Translations under genes and position numbers: made by a program | NCBI RefSeq assembly: GCF_000723465.1 | Contig: NZ_HF545616.1 | Coordinates: forward strand, 1,178,001 to 1,242,000 | Source: Ruminococcus bicirculans (ex Wegman et al. 2014) | GTDB taxonomy: Bacteria; Bacillota; Clostridia; Oscillospirales; Ruminococcaceae | DNA length: 64,000 nt | Reading direction: 5' to 3' | The notes under the pieces: generated by a model | Database searches by the model: none | The model's input: the letters and a program-made list of their open reading frames with translations, nothing else | What the model was told of the DNA's origin: nothing | Shown: piece by piece, positions 24,954 to 34,388 of the stretch | Position numbering within the stretch: the stretch's first letter is position 1 | Layout of the letters: each line of letters opens with the position of its first letter

Positions 24954-26402
24954 TTGGACGTTTCTTCAATGAAAATCCGTGATATGCGTAAGGCTCTTGA
25001 CAGTAAGGAAATTTCCGCTAAAGAGCTTGCACAGACATATTTTGAGAGAATAAAGAAATATGACGATAAGGTAAAGAGCTTTATCACTGTTACTGAGGAA
25101 AAGGCTCTGGAGCAGGCTGAAAAGGCTCAGGGCGTTATCGATAAGGGCGAAGCAAAGGCTCTCACAGGAATACCTGTGGCAGTAAAGGACAATATTTGTA
25201 CAGAGGGCGTAAAGACCACCTGCGCATCAAAAATGCTCGAAAACTTTGTTCCACCTTATAATGCGACTGTTATGGAAAAGCTCGACGCTGAGAATATCGT
25301 AATGCTCGGCAAGACTTCCATGGACGAGTTCGCAATGGGAGGCTCTACACAGACCTCCGCTTTTGCAAAGACAAAGAATCCTTATGATCTTGACCGTGTA
25401 CCTGGCGGCTCATCAGGCGGATCTGCTGCGGCTGTCGCTGCGGGACTTGCACCTGTTGCTCTTGGTACTGATACAGGCGGATCTATCAGACAGCCTGCTG
25501 CTTTCTGCGGCGTAACAGGTATCAAGCCAACATACAGCAGAGTTTCAAGATTTGGTCTTGTGGCTTTCGCTTCATCTCTTGACCAGATAGGCTCTATCGG
25601 TCTTGACGCTCATGACTGTGCTATACTCCTTAACGAGATATGTGGTTATGACTTCCATGACGGCACAAGCTCAAAGCTTGAAGTGCCTGACTTCACTGCA
25701 AAGATAGGCGAGTCAATGAAGGGCATGAAGATAGCACTCCCTAAGGAGTTCTATGCAGAGGGCATCAATGATGAGGTAAAGACTGCCGTTTTAAAGGCTG
25801 CTGAGGAATATAAGGCAATGGGCGCTGAGCTTATCGAGTGTTCTATGCCGTCGCTTAAGTATGCTGTTCCTTGTTATTATCTTCTTGCCTGCGCTGAGGC
25901 GGCTTCAAACCTGTCAAGATATGACGGTATCAAGTATGGCCACAGAACGCTCACAGCCGACAGCTATGAGGAGCTTATAATCAAGTCACGTTCAGAGGGC
26001 TTCGGCGAGGAAGTAAAGAGAAGAATACTTCTTGGAAACTACTGTCTGTCAAGCGGATATTATGACGCTTACTACAGAAAAGCAATGGCTCTCAGACAGC
26101 TTATCAGAAAAGAATACAACGATATATTCGAGAAGTGCGACGTTATTCTTACGCCGACAACTCCTGCTGTTGCATACAGCCCTGAGATGACTTCCGACCC
26201 TGTTCAGATGTATCAGGCTGATATATGCACAGTTACAGTAAATATTGCAGGTCTGCCTGCAATATCAACTCCTTGCGGCTATGACAGCAAGGGTATGCCT
26301 ATCGGTATGTCTGTTATAGGCAGAAAGTTCGACGAGGCAACTATCATCAAGACTGCCGACGCATACGAAAAGGGCTTCAAGCCTGTTGCGCCAAAGCTTT
26401 AA
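24954..26402 (+). CDS. gatA: Asp/Glu-tRNA amidotransferase subunit A (amidase)
   Basis: The glutaminase subunit that supplies ammonia to GatB. The amidase-signature triad is visible: Lys in I-P-V-A-V-K-D-N, and the two serines in [10 protein letters not shown] and [10 protein letters not shown]. The 482 residues match. The likely start is TTG 24954, with AGGAAGG 10 nt upstream; ATG 24969 would leave a 25-nt gap from that site. It is followed 14 nt later by the gatB-aspS fusion. Confidence 0.95.
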   Translation: MDVSSMKIRDMRKALDSKEISAKELAQTYFERIKKYDDKVKSFITVTEEKALEQAEKAQGVIDKGEAKALTGIPVAVKDNICTEGVKTTCASKMLENFVPPYNATVMEKLDAENIVMLGKTSMDEFAMGGSTQTSAFAKTKNPYDLDRVPGGSSGGSAAAVAAGLAPVALGTDTGGSIRQPAAFCGVTGIKPTYSRVSRFGLVAFASSLDQIGSIGLDAHDCAILLNEICGYDFHDGTSSKLEVPDFTAKIGESMKGMKIALPKEFYAEGINDEVKTAVLKAAEEYKAMGAELIECSMPSLKYAVPCYYLLACAEAASNLSRYDGIKYGHRTLTADSYEELIIKSRSEGFGEEVKRRILLGNYCLSSGYYDAYYRKAMALRQLIRKEYNDIFEKCDVILTPTTPAVAYSPEMTSDPVQMYQADICTVTVNIAGLPAISTPCGYDSKGMPIGMSVIGRKFDEATIIKTADAYEKGFKPVAPKL

Positions 26403-26416
26403 GGGAGGTAAGACAA

Positions 26417-29290
26417 ATGGAAAAATGGAGAACGGTCATCGGCCTTGAGATCCACGCCGAGCTGCTTACCAAAACTAAGATCTTTTGTAACTGCTCCGCT
26501 GAGTTCGGAGGTGCGCCAAATACAAGATGCTGCCCTGTATGTACAGGTATGCCTGGTACTCTGCCTATCATCAATCAGCAGGCTGTAGAGTATGCTGTAA
26601 AGGCAGGATATGCGCTCAACTGCGGTATCAACAAGTTTTCAGTATTCGACAGAAAGAACTACTTCTATCCTGACCTGCCAAAGGCATATCAGATATCACA
26701 GCTTTACAGACCTATCGTAGGTCCTGGATATGTGCCTATCGAGGTGAATGGTCAGAAGAAGAACATCAGAATAAACCATATCCACCTTGAGGAAGACGCC
26801 GGTAAGCTCGTTCATGACGCTTTCAACGGAATCTCAATGGCTGACTATAACAGATGCGGTATCCCGCTTATCGAGATAGTTACAGAGCCTGATATAGCGT
26901 CAGCAGAAGAAGCTATGGCTTTCGTTGAGCAGATATCTCTGCTTTTGCAGTATGCAGGTGTTTGCGACTGTAAAATGGAGCAGGGCTCACTGAGATGTGA
27001 CGTTAATATCTCTCTTATGCGTCCTGACGCAACTGAGTTCGGTACTCGTGCGGAGATAAAGAACATCAACTCTATCAAGTCTGTTGGCAGAGCTATAAAG
27101 TATGAGGAAAAAAGACAGGCGCTTCTTCTTGAAGCTGGCAAAAAGGTCGTTCAGGAAACAAGACGTTACAACGCAAACAGAGATAAAACAACTTCAATGC
27201 GTACAAAGGAAAACGCTAACGATTATCGTTATTTCCCAGAGCCTGATATTCTTCAGGTAAACCTTACGGACGCTCAGCTTGATGAGATAAAGGCTAAGCT
27301 CCCTGAAATGCCAAGCAGCAGATTCAAGAGATACACTGAGGAATACGGTATTTCTGAGATAGACGCAAAAACGCTTATCCAAACAAAGATAATCTCAGAT
27401 TTCTTTGAGAATGCACTTAAGAGATATAACAATCCTAAGAGCGTGGCTGTGTTCATTCTCGGCGAGTTTATGAGAAGAGTAAATCTGGGCGAGATAGATA
27501 TAAACAATATCAGCTTCACACCTGAGGAGTTTGCAGAGCTTGTTGAAATGGCTGATACAGAGAAGGTATCAAAGAACGACGCTAAGACCGTGTTCAGAGC
27601 AATGGTAGAAGAGGGCGGCAAGCCTATGGACATTGCAAAGAGCAAGGGTATGATAATCACTGTGGATACTGCAAAGGTTGAGGCAGGCGTTGACGAGATA
27701 CTCGCCGCAAATGCCGCACAGGTAGAGCAGTATAAGAACGGTGAAACAAAGGTATTCGGCTTTATCATGGGTCAGTGTACAAAGGCTCTCAAGGGCGTTG
27801 CAACACCTAAGATAATCAAGGAAATTCTTGAAAGCAAGCTGAAAGCTGCCGCTGCAAGCGCTGCTTCTGACGCAGAGAAGAAAGAGGACGTAAAGGACAA
27901 CGTTATCGACACTTCAAAGCTCACAAAGTATGAGAACGCTGATAAGTATGTTCCTGAAAATGACGGCAAAATGCTTATGATAGATACGGCTGATGTTAAG
28001 AAAGAGTTTATGCTTGCTGACGCTAAGGCTAACATGGGCAAGGAAGTTGAGTTTTCAGGCTGTGTTCATAGAATAAAGAACATGGGAAGCATTGCATTTA
28101 TCGTTGTAAGAACCTCAAGAGATGTTATACAGACAGTTTACTCTGCCGACAACTGCAAGGATTCTATCGAGGGTCTGAGAGAAGGCTTCTTTGTAAATGT
28201 AAAGGGTATCGTTAAGGAAAACCCTAAGGATTTCAATGGTCTTGAAATAGAGCTTAATTCTATCAAGCTTATCTCCACAAACGCCGCTGAGCTTCCTTTG
28301 AAGATATCACAGGGCAGACTTAACTGCACAATAGAAGTAAATCTTGACAACCGTGCGGCTTCACTGAGAAACCCTTATGAGAGAGCTATATTCAAGCTCC
28401 AGGAGGGTCTTGTTCAGGGTATGCACAAGTTCATGCAGGCAAACAACTTCACTGAGATACACTCGCCAAAGATTGTTGCACAAGGTGCAGAGGGCGGCGC
28501 TAACATCTTCCGTCTTGACTATTTCGGCAAGTCTGCGTTCCTTAACCAGTCACCGCAGTTCTATAAGCAAATGGCTGTGGCGTTCTTTGACAGAGTTTAC
28601 GAGATAGCACCTGTATACAGAGCTGAAAAGCACGCTACTTCACGTCATATCAACGAGTATATCGGTCTTGATTTTGAAATGGGCTATATCGACAGTATGT
28701 ATGACGTTATGAAAATGGAAATAGCAATGCTCAAGTCCATTTTCGAGTATATCAAGGAGAACTATCAGAACGAGTTGAAGATACTTGACGCTGACGTTCC
28801 TGAGATAAAGGAAGTTCCGTCTATTAAGTTTGCTGACGCTATCGAACTGCTGAGAGGCGGCGAGGGCAGCGGCAAGAAGTTCGATCTTGACCCAGAGGAC
28901 GAGGTAAACCTCGGCAAGTATGCAAAGGAAAAGTACGATTCAGACTTTATCTTTGTTACACACTTCCCATCTTCAAAGCCTCCGTTCTATGCAATGAACT
29001 CCAGAGAAGACCCAAGAGAAGCATACAAGTTTGATTTGTTGTTCAGAGGACTTGAAATTACTTCGGGCGGTCAGAGAATACACGATTATAACGAGCAGGT
29101 AGAGAAGATGAAGGCTCAGGGACTTGACCCTGCTGACTTCAAGAACTATCTTGAGGCTCACAAGTATGGTCTGCCACCTCACGGTGGACTTGGTATCGGT
29201 CTTGAAAGACTTCTCATGAAGCTTCTTAACAAGAACAACATCAGGGAAACATCACTGTTCCCAAGAGATATCAACAGACTTCTTCCATAG
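26417..29290 (+). CDS. GatB-AspRS fusion: amidotransferase subunit B joined to aspartyl-tRNA synthetase
   Basis: One uninterrupted frame of 957 residues encodes two enzymes. Residues 1 to about 475 are GatB: W-R-T-V-I-G-L-E-I-H-A-E-L, C-P-V-C-T-G-M-P-G, the kinase-like core and the C-terminal Yqey domain ending I-I-K-E-I-L-E-S-K-L. An Ala/Lys/Glu-rich linker (about 475-515) leads to an archaeal-type AspRS: anticodon-binding OB fold (about 540-625), class II motif 2 in Y-R-A-E-K-H-A-T-S-R-H (near 730), and motif 3 G-L-G-I-G-L-E-R-L-L near 925. GatB carries the kinase step that activates Asp-tRNA(Asn), which a non-discriminating AspRS would supply. No ribosome-binding site is seen at any Met in the linker, so a fused product is expected. 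AspRS specificity is inferred, not shown. Confidence 0.93.
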   Translation: MEKWRTVIGLEIHAELLTKTKIFCNCSAEFGGAPNTRCCPVCTGMPGTLPIINQQAVEYAVKAGYALNCGINKFSVFDRKNYFYPDLPKAYQISQLYRPIVGPGYVPIEVNGQKKNIRINHIHLEEDAGKLVHDAFNGISMADYNRCGIPLIEIVTEPDIASAEEAMAFVEQISLLLQYAGVCDCKMEQGSLRCDVNISLMRPDATEFGTRAEIKNINSIKSVGRAIKYEEKRQALLLEAGKKVVQETRRYNANRDKTTSMRTKENANDYRYFPEPDILQVNLTDAQLDEIKAKLPEMPSSRFKRYTEEYGISEIDAKTLIQTKIISDFFENALKRYNNPKSVAVFILGEFMRRVNLGEIDINNISFTPEEFAELVEMADTEKVSKNDAKTVFRAMVEEGGKPMDIAKSKGMIITVDTAKVEAGVDEILAANAAQVEQYKNGETKVFGFIMGQCTKALKGVATPKIIKEILESKLKAAAASAASDAEKKEDVKDNVIDTSKLTKYENADKYVPENDGKMLMIDTADVKKEFMLADAKANMGKEVEFSGCVHRIKNMGSIAFIVVRTSRDVIQTVYSADNCKDSIEGLREGFFVNVKGIVKENPKDFNGLEIELNSIKLISTNAAELPLKISQGRLNCTIEVNLDNRAASLRNPYERAIFKLQEGLVQGMHKFMQANNFTEIHSPKIVAQGAEGGANIFRLDYFGKSAFLNQSPQFYKQMAVAFFDRVYEIAPVYRAEKHATSRHINEYIGLDFEMGYIDSMYDVMKMEIAMLKSIFEYIKENYQNELKILDADVPEIKEVPSIKFADAIELLRGGEGSGKKFDLDPEDEVNLGKYAKEKYDSDFIFVTHFPSSKPPFYAMNSREDPREAYKFDLLFRGLEITSGGQRIHDYNEQVEKMKAQGLDPADFKNYLEAHKYGLPPHGGLGIGLERLLMKLLNKNNIRETSLFPRDINRLLP

Positions 29291-29308
29291 TCTGCAAATA
29301 TGTTTATC

Positions 29309-29345
29309 AAAGAACGGACGGTTTTTCTGTCCGTTCTTTTTTTCT
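29309..29345 (+). terminator. Terminator of the gatCAB-aspS operon
   Basis: A 10-bp stem aagaacggac / gtccgttctt is followed by a T7 run. Confidence 0.92.
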
Positions 29346-29419
29346 TTTGAATACTGATTGAATATTTGTCCAATAAGAATAGTATAATTCAATGATACTG
29401 ATTCGGAGGACTGATATTC

Positions 29420-30667
29420 TTGAAAAAAATTCTTACTTTACTTATTTGTTTTTTGACCCTTTGCTCCTGCGAAGGTGAGGTAAATTCCCAGAGGGACAGG
29501 CTTGTGACTATGGAAAAAGCATCGGTGATACCTGTGTGCGGAGAGAAAAACTACACTGATGTGGAAACGTCACACAAGCTTAATTATACTGTGCAGAAAG
29601 CTATATGGATATCCTATATTGACCTTGCTGATATGCTCACCGGGAAAAGTGCCGAGGAGTTTCGTGTGAATTTTTCGCAGGCGTGCGACAATGCTTTGAG
29701 CATAGGTTGTAATACGCTGTATGTTCACGTCAGACCTTTCGGGGACGCTATATATGATTCGGAACTTTATCCTGCATCAAGATATATAACAGGCATGGCA
29801 GGTGAGCAGGGCGGCTTCGACCCGCTTGATATAATGATACAGACCGCACATGACAAGGGGCTTTCTTTTCACGCATGGATAAACCCTCTCAGGTGTGAGA
29901 ATGAGGACTGTTTTCAGAATTATGACGATAGCTTTCTTCTGAAAAAGTGGTATGACGAGGACAACGGCTATCTTGAAAGTGTTGAGGGCGACAGCCATTT
30001 GTGGCTTGATCCTGCTTATGATGAGGTAAGACAGCTTATCGCAGAGGGTGCGGCGGAGCTTGCAGAAAATTATGATATTGACGGCTTGCACTTTGACGAT
30101 TATTTTTATCCCACAACGGCTGAGGACTTTGACGCACAGTGCTTTGCGGCTCAGACGGAGTTTGACGATCTAGCAAAATGGCGGCTGAACAATATCTCAC
30201 TTATGGTGGGTGAGATATACAGTGCGGTAAAAGCAGTGGATAAGGATATCCTCGTGGGAGTTTCACCTCAGGGAAATATGGAAAATAACTATGAGTATAT
30301 GTACGCTGATGTGAAAAAGTGGTGTAGTGAGGAGGGGTATATAGACTATATCTGTCCGCAGATATACTTTGGTTATGAAAATTCTGTCAAGCCTTATAAG
30401 GATACCCTACAGCAGTGGGCTGATATCTGCACAACTGATGTTACGCTGGTGGCAGGTCTGGGAGTATATAAGATAGACAGCGAGAGTGAATTTTCTGAAA
30501 ATATCGGCATTATCGGCAGGCAGATAAATGACGCTGTAGTTAGTTATAACTACGCAGGAGCGGCGGTCTACGGCTATGCAAGCTTGTTTGGTGGCAGTGA
30601 TAGAGGTGTTCAGGAGCAGGAGTTTATCGAAATTGCTTTTGATAAACTTGATACATCTGTAAAATGA
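29420..30667 (+). CDS. Lipoprotein with glycoside hydrolase-like 10 (GHL10) domain
   Basis: A secreted lipoprotein: a short basic N-terminus, a hydrophobic stretch and the lipobox L-C-S-C put the lipidated Cys near residue 17. The remaining sequence is a TIM-barrel of the GHL10 type (K-A-I-W-I-S-Y-I-D-L, then N-T-L-Y-V-H-V-R-P-F-G-D-A-I-Y, H-A-W-I-N-P, G-L-H-F-D-D-Y-F-Y, Y-I-C-P-Q-I-Y-F-G-Y). Members are thought to act on carbohydrates of the cell envelope or environment. The start is TTG 29420, with GGAGGA 9 nt upstream. It is monocistronic between the gat operon and nfnAB. Confidence 0.87.
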   Translation: MKKILTLLICFLTLCSCEGEVNSQRDRLVTMEKASVIPVCGEKNYTDVETSHKLNYTVQKAIWISYIDLADMLTGKSAEEFRVNFSQACDNALSIGCNTLYVHVRPFGDAIYDSELYPASRYITGMAGEQGGFDPLDIMIQTAHDKGLSFHAWINPLRCENEDCFQNYDDSFLLKKWYDEDNGYLESVEGDSHLWLDPAYDEVRQLIAEGAAELAENYDIDGLHFDDYFYPTTAEDFDAQCFAAQTEFDDLAKWRLNNISLMVGEIYSAVKAVDKDILVGVSPQGNMENNYEYMYADVKKWCSEEGYIDYICPQIYFGYENSVKPYKDTLQQWADICTTDVTLVAGLGVYKIDSESEFSENIGIIGRQINDAVVSYNYAGAAVYGYASLFGGSDRGVQEQEFIEIAFDKLDTSVK

Positions 30668-30752
30668 TATGCGATATATAAATTATGGTATGTTAAATGT
30701 AAACAAATTGTGATATATTATTATAAAATTTATGGAAGTAAACAAAAAACTA

Positions 30753-30781
30753 TTGAAATTTCTTTTTAAATATAGTATAAT
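30753..30781 (+). promoter_or_regulatory. Promoter of the nfnAB operon
   Basis: TTGAAA (30753-30758), 17-bp spacer and TATAAT (30776-30781). The leader of about 85 nt before GTG 30872 is AT-rich, with no clear structure. Confidence 0.75.
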
Positions 30782-30871
30782 GTTATATGCTGTAAGGCGA
30801 TAATAGAAAATGTTTTTGTATTATTTGCCTAAAACAATATTATTTTGCTAATTATTCAGGGAGGGATTTTA

Positions 30872-31705
30872 GTGTACAAAATCGTAACAAGAAAGCAGCT
30901 CAACGACGCTGTTGTTCTTATGGAGATCGACGCACCTTACATTGCCGCTAAGGCTGAGGCTGGTCAGTTCATCATCTACAGAGTTGATGAGAAGGGCGAG
31001 CGTGTTCCGCTCACTATCGCTGACTATGACAGAGAAAAGGGCACGATCACAATTATTTTCCAGGTAGTAGGTGCATCTACAACTGAGCTTGCAAGACTTA
31101 ATGAGGGCGACTATATCCATGACGTTGTTGGTCCTCTCGGCGTTGCTACAGAGTATGACGAGGGTATCAAGAGAGTTGCAGTAGTAGGTGGCGGCGTTGG
31201 TTGTGCTATCGCTTATCCACAGGCTAAGAAACTCCATAACATGGGCGTTGAAGTTGATCTTATCGCAGGCTTCAGAAGCAAGGATATCGTTATCCTCGAG
31301 GACGAAATGGGCAAGGCTTCTTCACATCTTCATATCTGTACAGACGACGGTTCATACGGCTATCACGGATTTGTTACAAACAAGCTTCAGGAGCTTATTG
31401 ACGGCGGTGCTAAGTTTGACGAAGTTATCGCTATCGGACCAGTTCCAATGATGAAGTTCGTTTGCAAGGTAACAAAGCCTTATGACATCAAGACACTCGT
31501 TTCACTCAACCCTATCATGATCGACGGCACAGGAATGTGCGGCGGATGTCGTGTAACTGTTGACGGCAAGATCAAGTATGCTTGCGTTGACGGTCCTGAC
31601 TTTGACGGTCAGAAGGTAGATTTCGACGAGCTTATGAGAAGAAACTCAACTTATAAGGAGCAGGAAAAGGCTCACTTGTGCAGACTTACTGGAGGTGTAA
31701 GATAA
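30872..31705 (+). CDS. NADH-dependent ferredoxin:NADP oxidoreductase small subunit / sulfide dehydrogenase subunit (NfnA type)
   Basis: A 277-residue flavoprotein of the ferredoxin-NADP reductase family. The FAD site is in the N-terminal beta barrel (R-V-P-L-T-I-A-D-Y), the NAD(P) domain has V-A-V-V-G-G-G-V-G-C-A-I, and the C-terminal [2Fe-2S] motif is M-I-D-G-T-G-M-C-G-G-C-R-V-T with further Cys in Y-A-C-V-D-G. In clostridia this subunit pairs with a GltA-like large subunit for electron bifurcation between NADH, ferredoxin and NADP. The start is GTG 30872, with GGGAGGG upstream; the ATG 27 nt earlier is inside an AT-rich stretch and not preceded by a site. Confidence 0.88.
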   Translation: MYKIVTRKQLNDAVVLMEIDAPYIAAKAEAGQFIIYRVDEKGERVPLTIADYDREKGTITIIFQVVGASTTELARLNEGDYIHDVVGPLGVATEYDEGIKRVAVVGGGVGCAIAYPQAKKLHNMGVEVDLIAGFRSKDIVILEDEMGKASSHLHICTDDGSYGYHGFVTNKLQELIDGGAKFDEVIAIGPVPMMKFVCKVTKPYDIKTLVSLNPIMIDGTGMCGGCRVTVDGKIKYACVDGPDFDGQKVDFDELMRRNSTYKEQEKAHLCRLTGGVR

Positions 31706-33090
31706 TGGCTAATATGAGTTTGACAAAGACTCCTATCGCAGAGCAGGAGCCAAAGGTAAGAGCTAGAAACTTCAAGGAAGTTACTTTGGGTTACACCCCT
31801 GAGCAGGCTATAGAAGAAGCTCAGAGATGTCTTAACTGCAAGCACAAGCCTTGTATGACAGGATGTCCTGTAAGCGTTAGGATCCCTGAGTTTATCGCAA
31901 AGGTAGCAGAGGGCAAGTTTGAAGAAGCTTATGCTATCATCAAAACAACAAACGCTCTGCCGGCTGTTTGCGGACGTGTATGTCCACAGGAGCATCAGTG
32001 CGAGGGCAAGTGTGTAAGAGGTATCAAGGGTGAGCCTGTTGGTATAGGCAGACTTGAGAGATTCTGTGCAGACTATATGATGGACAAGGCAGTTGCAGTT
32101 GAAAAGGCTGAACCAAACGGTCACAAGGTAGCTGTTGTAGGCGGCGGCCCTTCAAGCCTTACAGTTGCAGGCGACCTTGCTAAGCTTGGTTATGACGTAA
32201 CTATCTATGAGGCATTCCATACAGCAGGCGGCGTTCTTATGTATGGTATCCCTGAGTTCAGACTTCCAAAGGCTATCGTTCAGCACGAGATAGACAATCT
32301 GACAAACATGGGCGTACATATCATGACAAACATGGTTATCGGCAGAGTTCTTTCTATCGACGAGCTTATGGGCATGGGCTATGAGGCTGTATTCGTAGGC
32401 TCAGGCGCAGGTCTTCCAAGATTCATGGGTATCGAGGGCGAAGGTCTTGTAGGCGTTTACTCTGCTAACGAGTACCTTACAAGAATCAACCTTATGAAGG
32501 CATACAAGGACGATTATGAGACTCCTATCATGAAGTCTAAGAACGTAGCTGTAGTAGGTGGTGGTAACGTTGCTATGGACGCTGCTCGTTCTGCAATGAG
32601 ACTTGGCGCTGAGCACGTTTATATCGTATACAGACGTTCAATGGACGAGCTTCCTGCAAGAAAGGAAGAAGTTCATCACGCTCAGGAAGAGGGCATCGAG
32701 TTCCTCGTTCTTAACAACCCTGTTAAGATAGTTGGCGACGAGAACGGTCATGTAAACGGCATGGAGTGCATCAAAATGGAGCTGGGCGAGCCTGACGCAA
32801 GCGGCAGAAGACGTCCTATCCCTATCGAGGGTTCAAACTTCATTCTTGACGTTGATACAGCTATCATGTCTATCGGTACATCACCTAACCCACTTATCAG
32901 AAGTACAACTCCTGGTCTTGAAACAAACGATCACGGCTGCCTTATCGTTGACGAGAACGAGTCAACAACTAAGGAAGGTGTTTACGCAGGCGGTGACGCT
33001 GTTACAGGCGCTGCTACTGTTATCCTCGCTATGGGCGCAGGCAAAAAGGCTGCTGCCGCTATCGACGAGTATATCAAGAACAAGAAATAA
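31705..33090 (+). CDS. NADPH-dependent glutamate synthase small-chain-like protein (NfnB-type subunit)
   Basis: The large partner of the preceding subunit, starting with a 1-nt overlap (TAATG). Two iron-sulfur cysteine groups lie in the first 110 residues: C-L-N-C-K-H-K-P-C-M-T-G-C-P and C-G-R-V-C-P-Q-E-H-Q-C-E-G-K-C. The FAD-binding site A-V-V-G-G-G-P-S-S-L and the NADPH-binding site A-V-V-G-G-G-N-V-A-M-D-A-A follow, and A-G-G-D-A-V-T-G-A closes the flavin site. Glutamate synthase beta subunits look the same, but the side-by-side NfnA-type gene favours the transhydrogenase. ATG 31705 with GGAGGTG is used; the frame extends 9 codons upstream. Confidence 0.88.
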   Translation: MANMSLTKTPIAEQEPKVRARNFKEVTLGYTPEQAIEEAQRCLNCKHKPCMTGCPVSVRIPEFIAKVAEGKFEEAYAIIKTTNALPAVCGRVCPQEHQCEGKCVRGIKGEPVGIGRLERFCADYMMDKAVAVEKAEPNGHKVAVVGGGPSSLTVAGDLAKLGYDVTIYEAFHTAGGVLMYGIPEFRLPKAIVQHEIDNLTNMGVHIMTNMVIGRVLSIDELMGMGYEAVFVGSGAGLPRFMGIEGEGLVGVYSANEYLTRINLMKAYKDDYETPIMKSKNVAVVGGGNVAMDAARSAMRLGAEHVYIVYRRSMDELPARKEEVHHAQEEGIEFLVLNNPVKIVGDENGHVNGMECIKMELGEPDASGRRRPIPIEGSNFILDVDTAIMSIGTSPNPLIRSTTPGLETNDHGCLIVDENESTTKEGVYAGGDAVTGAATVILAMGAGKKAAAAIDEYIKNKK

Positions 33091-33123
33091 TTTCTTGTAA
33101 ATGAAAATTATTTGTTAAAAGGC

Positions 33124-33152
33124 TTGAAGTTTGTGCAAATATCTGATATACT
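33124..33152 (+). promoter_or_regulatory. Promoter of yajC
   Basis: TTGAAG (33124-33129), 17-bp spacer and TATACT (33147-33152), about 30 nt ahead of the start codon. Confidence 0.6.
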
Positions 33153-33184
33153 AATATAGTATTATTAGATTTGGAGGTCTTTTG

Positions 33185-33517
33185 ATGAATTTGTCAGCAA
33201 TTATTTCAGTTTTGGCAGCTGAGCAGAGTTCACCTGCATCACTTGCCATGACTTTTATCCCACTGGTACTCATAATCGTGTTCTTCTATTTCTTTATTAT
33301 CCGTCCGCAGAAAAAGCAGGATAAGAAAGACGCTGAGATGAGAGATAACCTTGAGATAGGTGACGAGGTCGTTACAAACGGCGGAATCGTTGGTATCGTG
33401 TTCTCTATCAAGGACGACACTGTTGTTATCGAAACAGGCGGCGACAGAAGTAAGATACGTGTTAAAAAGTGGGCTATCGCTAAGAACGAAACAATTCATG
33501 ATGGTGACGCAAAGTAA
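33185..33517 (+). CDS. yajC: Preprotein translocase subunit YajC
   Basis: An accessory protein of the Sec-dependent export machinery. It has one transmembrane helix near residues 22-40 ending F-F-I-I-R-P-Q-K-K-Q-D-K-K, the hallmark of YajC, followed by a soluble domain with G-D-E-V-V-T-N-G-G-I-V-G. The 110 residues are normal. GGAGG precedes ATG 33185; an in-frame TTG directly before it is not needed. A terminator follows. Confidence 0.95.
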   Translation: MNLSAIISVLAAEQSSPASLAMTFIPLVLIIVFFYFFIIRPQKKQDKKDAEMRDNLEIGDEVVTNGGIVGIVFSIKDDTVVIETGGDRSKIRVKKWAIAKNETIHDGDAK

Positions 33518-33528
33518 ATATCGCTTTT

Positions 33529-33559
33529 AAGGGACGGGTAGTTTTATCCGTCCCTTTTT
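33529..33559 (+). terminator. Terminator after yajC
   Basis: Stem aagggacgg / ccgtccctt is followed by TTTTT. Confidence 0.88.
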
Positions 33560-33623
33560 GTGTTCTTATTGTCCGTGGCTTTGAATATAATTTCTTTAGG
33601 ATATTCAGTGTGGGGGTGCGGAT

Positions 33624-34028
33624 ATGAAAAATAACAGGCTTTTTGGGGGCAGAAAGCTGTCGGTGCTGTCGTCAACGGCGTTGTCTGCCTGCGTGGGGTG
33701 CGGTGCGATATTTGTTGCTGTGCTTGCTTTTGCGTATGTTATCACTAAGATAGATGCCACCGACCTTATGCTGTCGGTGATGTCAACAGCGGCACTTGGT
33801 ATCGGAGCGTATGCAGGGGGATATGTCTGCGGAAAAAGGCAACGTAGAAACGGTCTGCTGTCAGGTGTGCTGTGCGGAGTGTTCATTTTTCTTATCATTG
33901 TCATTCTCAGTGCACTGTTTTCTAAGGCAGCCGAAAGCTTTTCCGTGCCTGCAAAGCTTGTGCTTACCCTTGTGTGTGCAGGCGTAGGCGGAGTTGTAGG
34001 GGTAAATTCTAAAAGCAGTCGTTTTTGA
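33624..34028 (+). CDS. TIGR04086-family membrane protein
   Basis: A 134-residue protein with four predicted membrane helices (about residues 18-42, 48-68, 76-98 and 108-126). Gly-rich segments such as G-I-G-A-Y-A-G-G-Y and the C-terminal G-V-G-G-V-V-G-V-N are typical of the family, which clostridial genomes often place between yajC and the SCIFF genes, exactly as here. The start is ATG 33624, with a GGGGTGCGGAT region upstream. Function unknown. Confidence 0.8.
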   Translation: MKNNRLFGGRKLSVLSSTALSACVGCGAIFVAVLAFAYVITKIDATDLMLSVMSTAALGIGAYAGGYVCGKRQRRNGLLSGVLCGVFIFLIIVILSALFSKAAESFSVPAKLVLTLVCAGVGGVVGVNSKSSRF

Positions 34029-34085
34029 TAAGGATAAATGTTTATATTGCATTAACTATTCGTTCATAAAACACAGTGGGATATG

Positions 34086-34094
34086 TGGTATAAT
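34086..34094 (+). promoter_or_regulatory. Extended -10 promoter of the SCIFF precursor gene
   Basis: TGGTATAAT at 34086-34094 is a perfect extended -10; no good -35 is visible. Confidence 0.55.
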
Positions 34095-34126
34095 TAGTGT
34101 AAATCAATTATTGGAGGTAAAATCCT

Positions 34127-34270
34127 ATGAAACATATCAAGACGATCAATAAGGCTAATCTCAAGAAGACTGCTGCTAAGGGTGGCTGCGGCAAGTGTCA
34201 GGCATCATGTCAGTCAGCTTGCAAGACCTCCTGCACAGTTGCTAACCAGAAGTGCGAGAGAGAAGCTTAA
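34127..34270 (+). CDS. scfA: SCIFF ribosomal peptide precursor
   Basis: A 47-residue peptide starting M-K-H-I-K-T-I-N-K-A and holding six cysteines (positions 21, 24, 28, 32, 36 and 43), the definition of SCIFF (six cysteines in forty-five residues). The family is a near-universal clostridial peptide; the adjacent radical SAM enzyme installs a Cys-Thr thioether, and Thr35 and Thr38 are candidates here. TTGGAGG lies a few bases before ATG 34127. It is short enough to be missed by automatic gene callers. Biological function unknown. Confidence 0.95.
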   Translation: MKHIKTINKANLKKTAAKGGCGKCQASCQSACKTSCTVANQKCEREA

Positions 34271-34286
34271 TATTCCGATCTTTCTG

Positions 34287-34310
34287 AGGCGTGCGAGCGT
34301 ACACACGCCT
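34287..34310 (+). promoter_or_regulatory. Hairpin downstream of the SCIFF precursor
   Basis: Stem aggcgtg / cacgcct with a 10-nt loop, directly upstream of the terminator hairpin. It may protect the 3' end of the short precursor mRNA. Confidence 0.55.
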
Positions 34311-34313
34311 TGC

Positions 34314-34345
34314 TAAAGGGACATTTTTATGTCCCTTTATTTTTG
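34314..34345 (+). terminator. Terminator or attenuator between SCIFF precursor and maturase
   Basis: Stem aaagggacat / atgtcccttt is followed by ATTTTTG. Partial read-through would give more precursor than maturase. Confidence 0.8.
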
Positions 34346-34388
34346 TATAAATTTGTATATGAATATAAATGCGAAAGGTGATTTTTAA

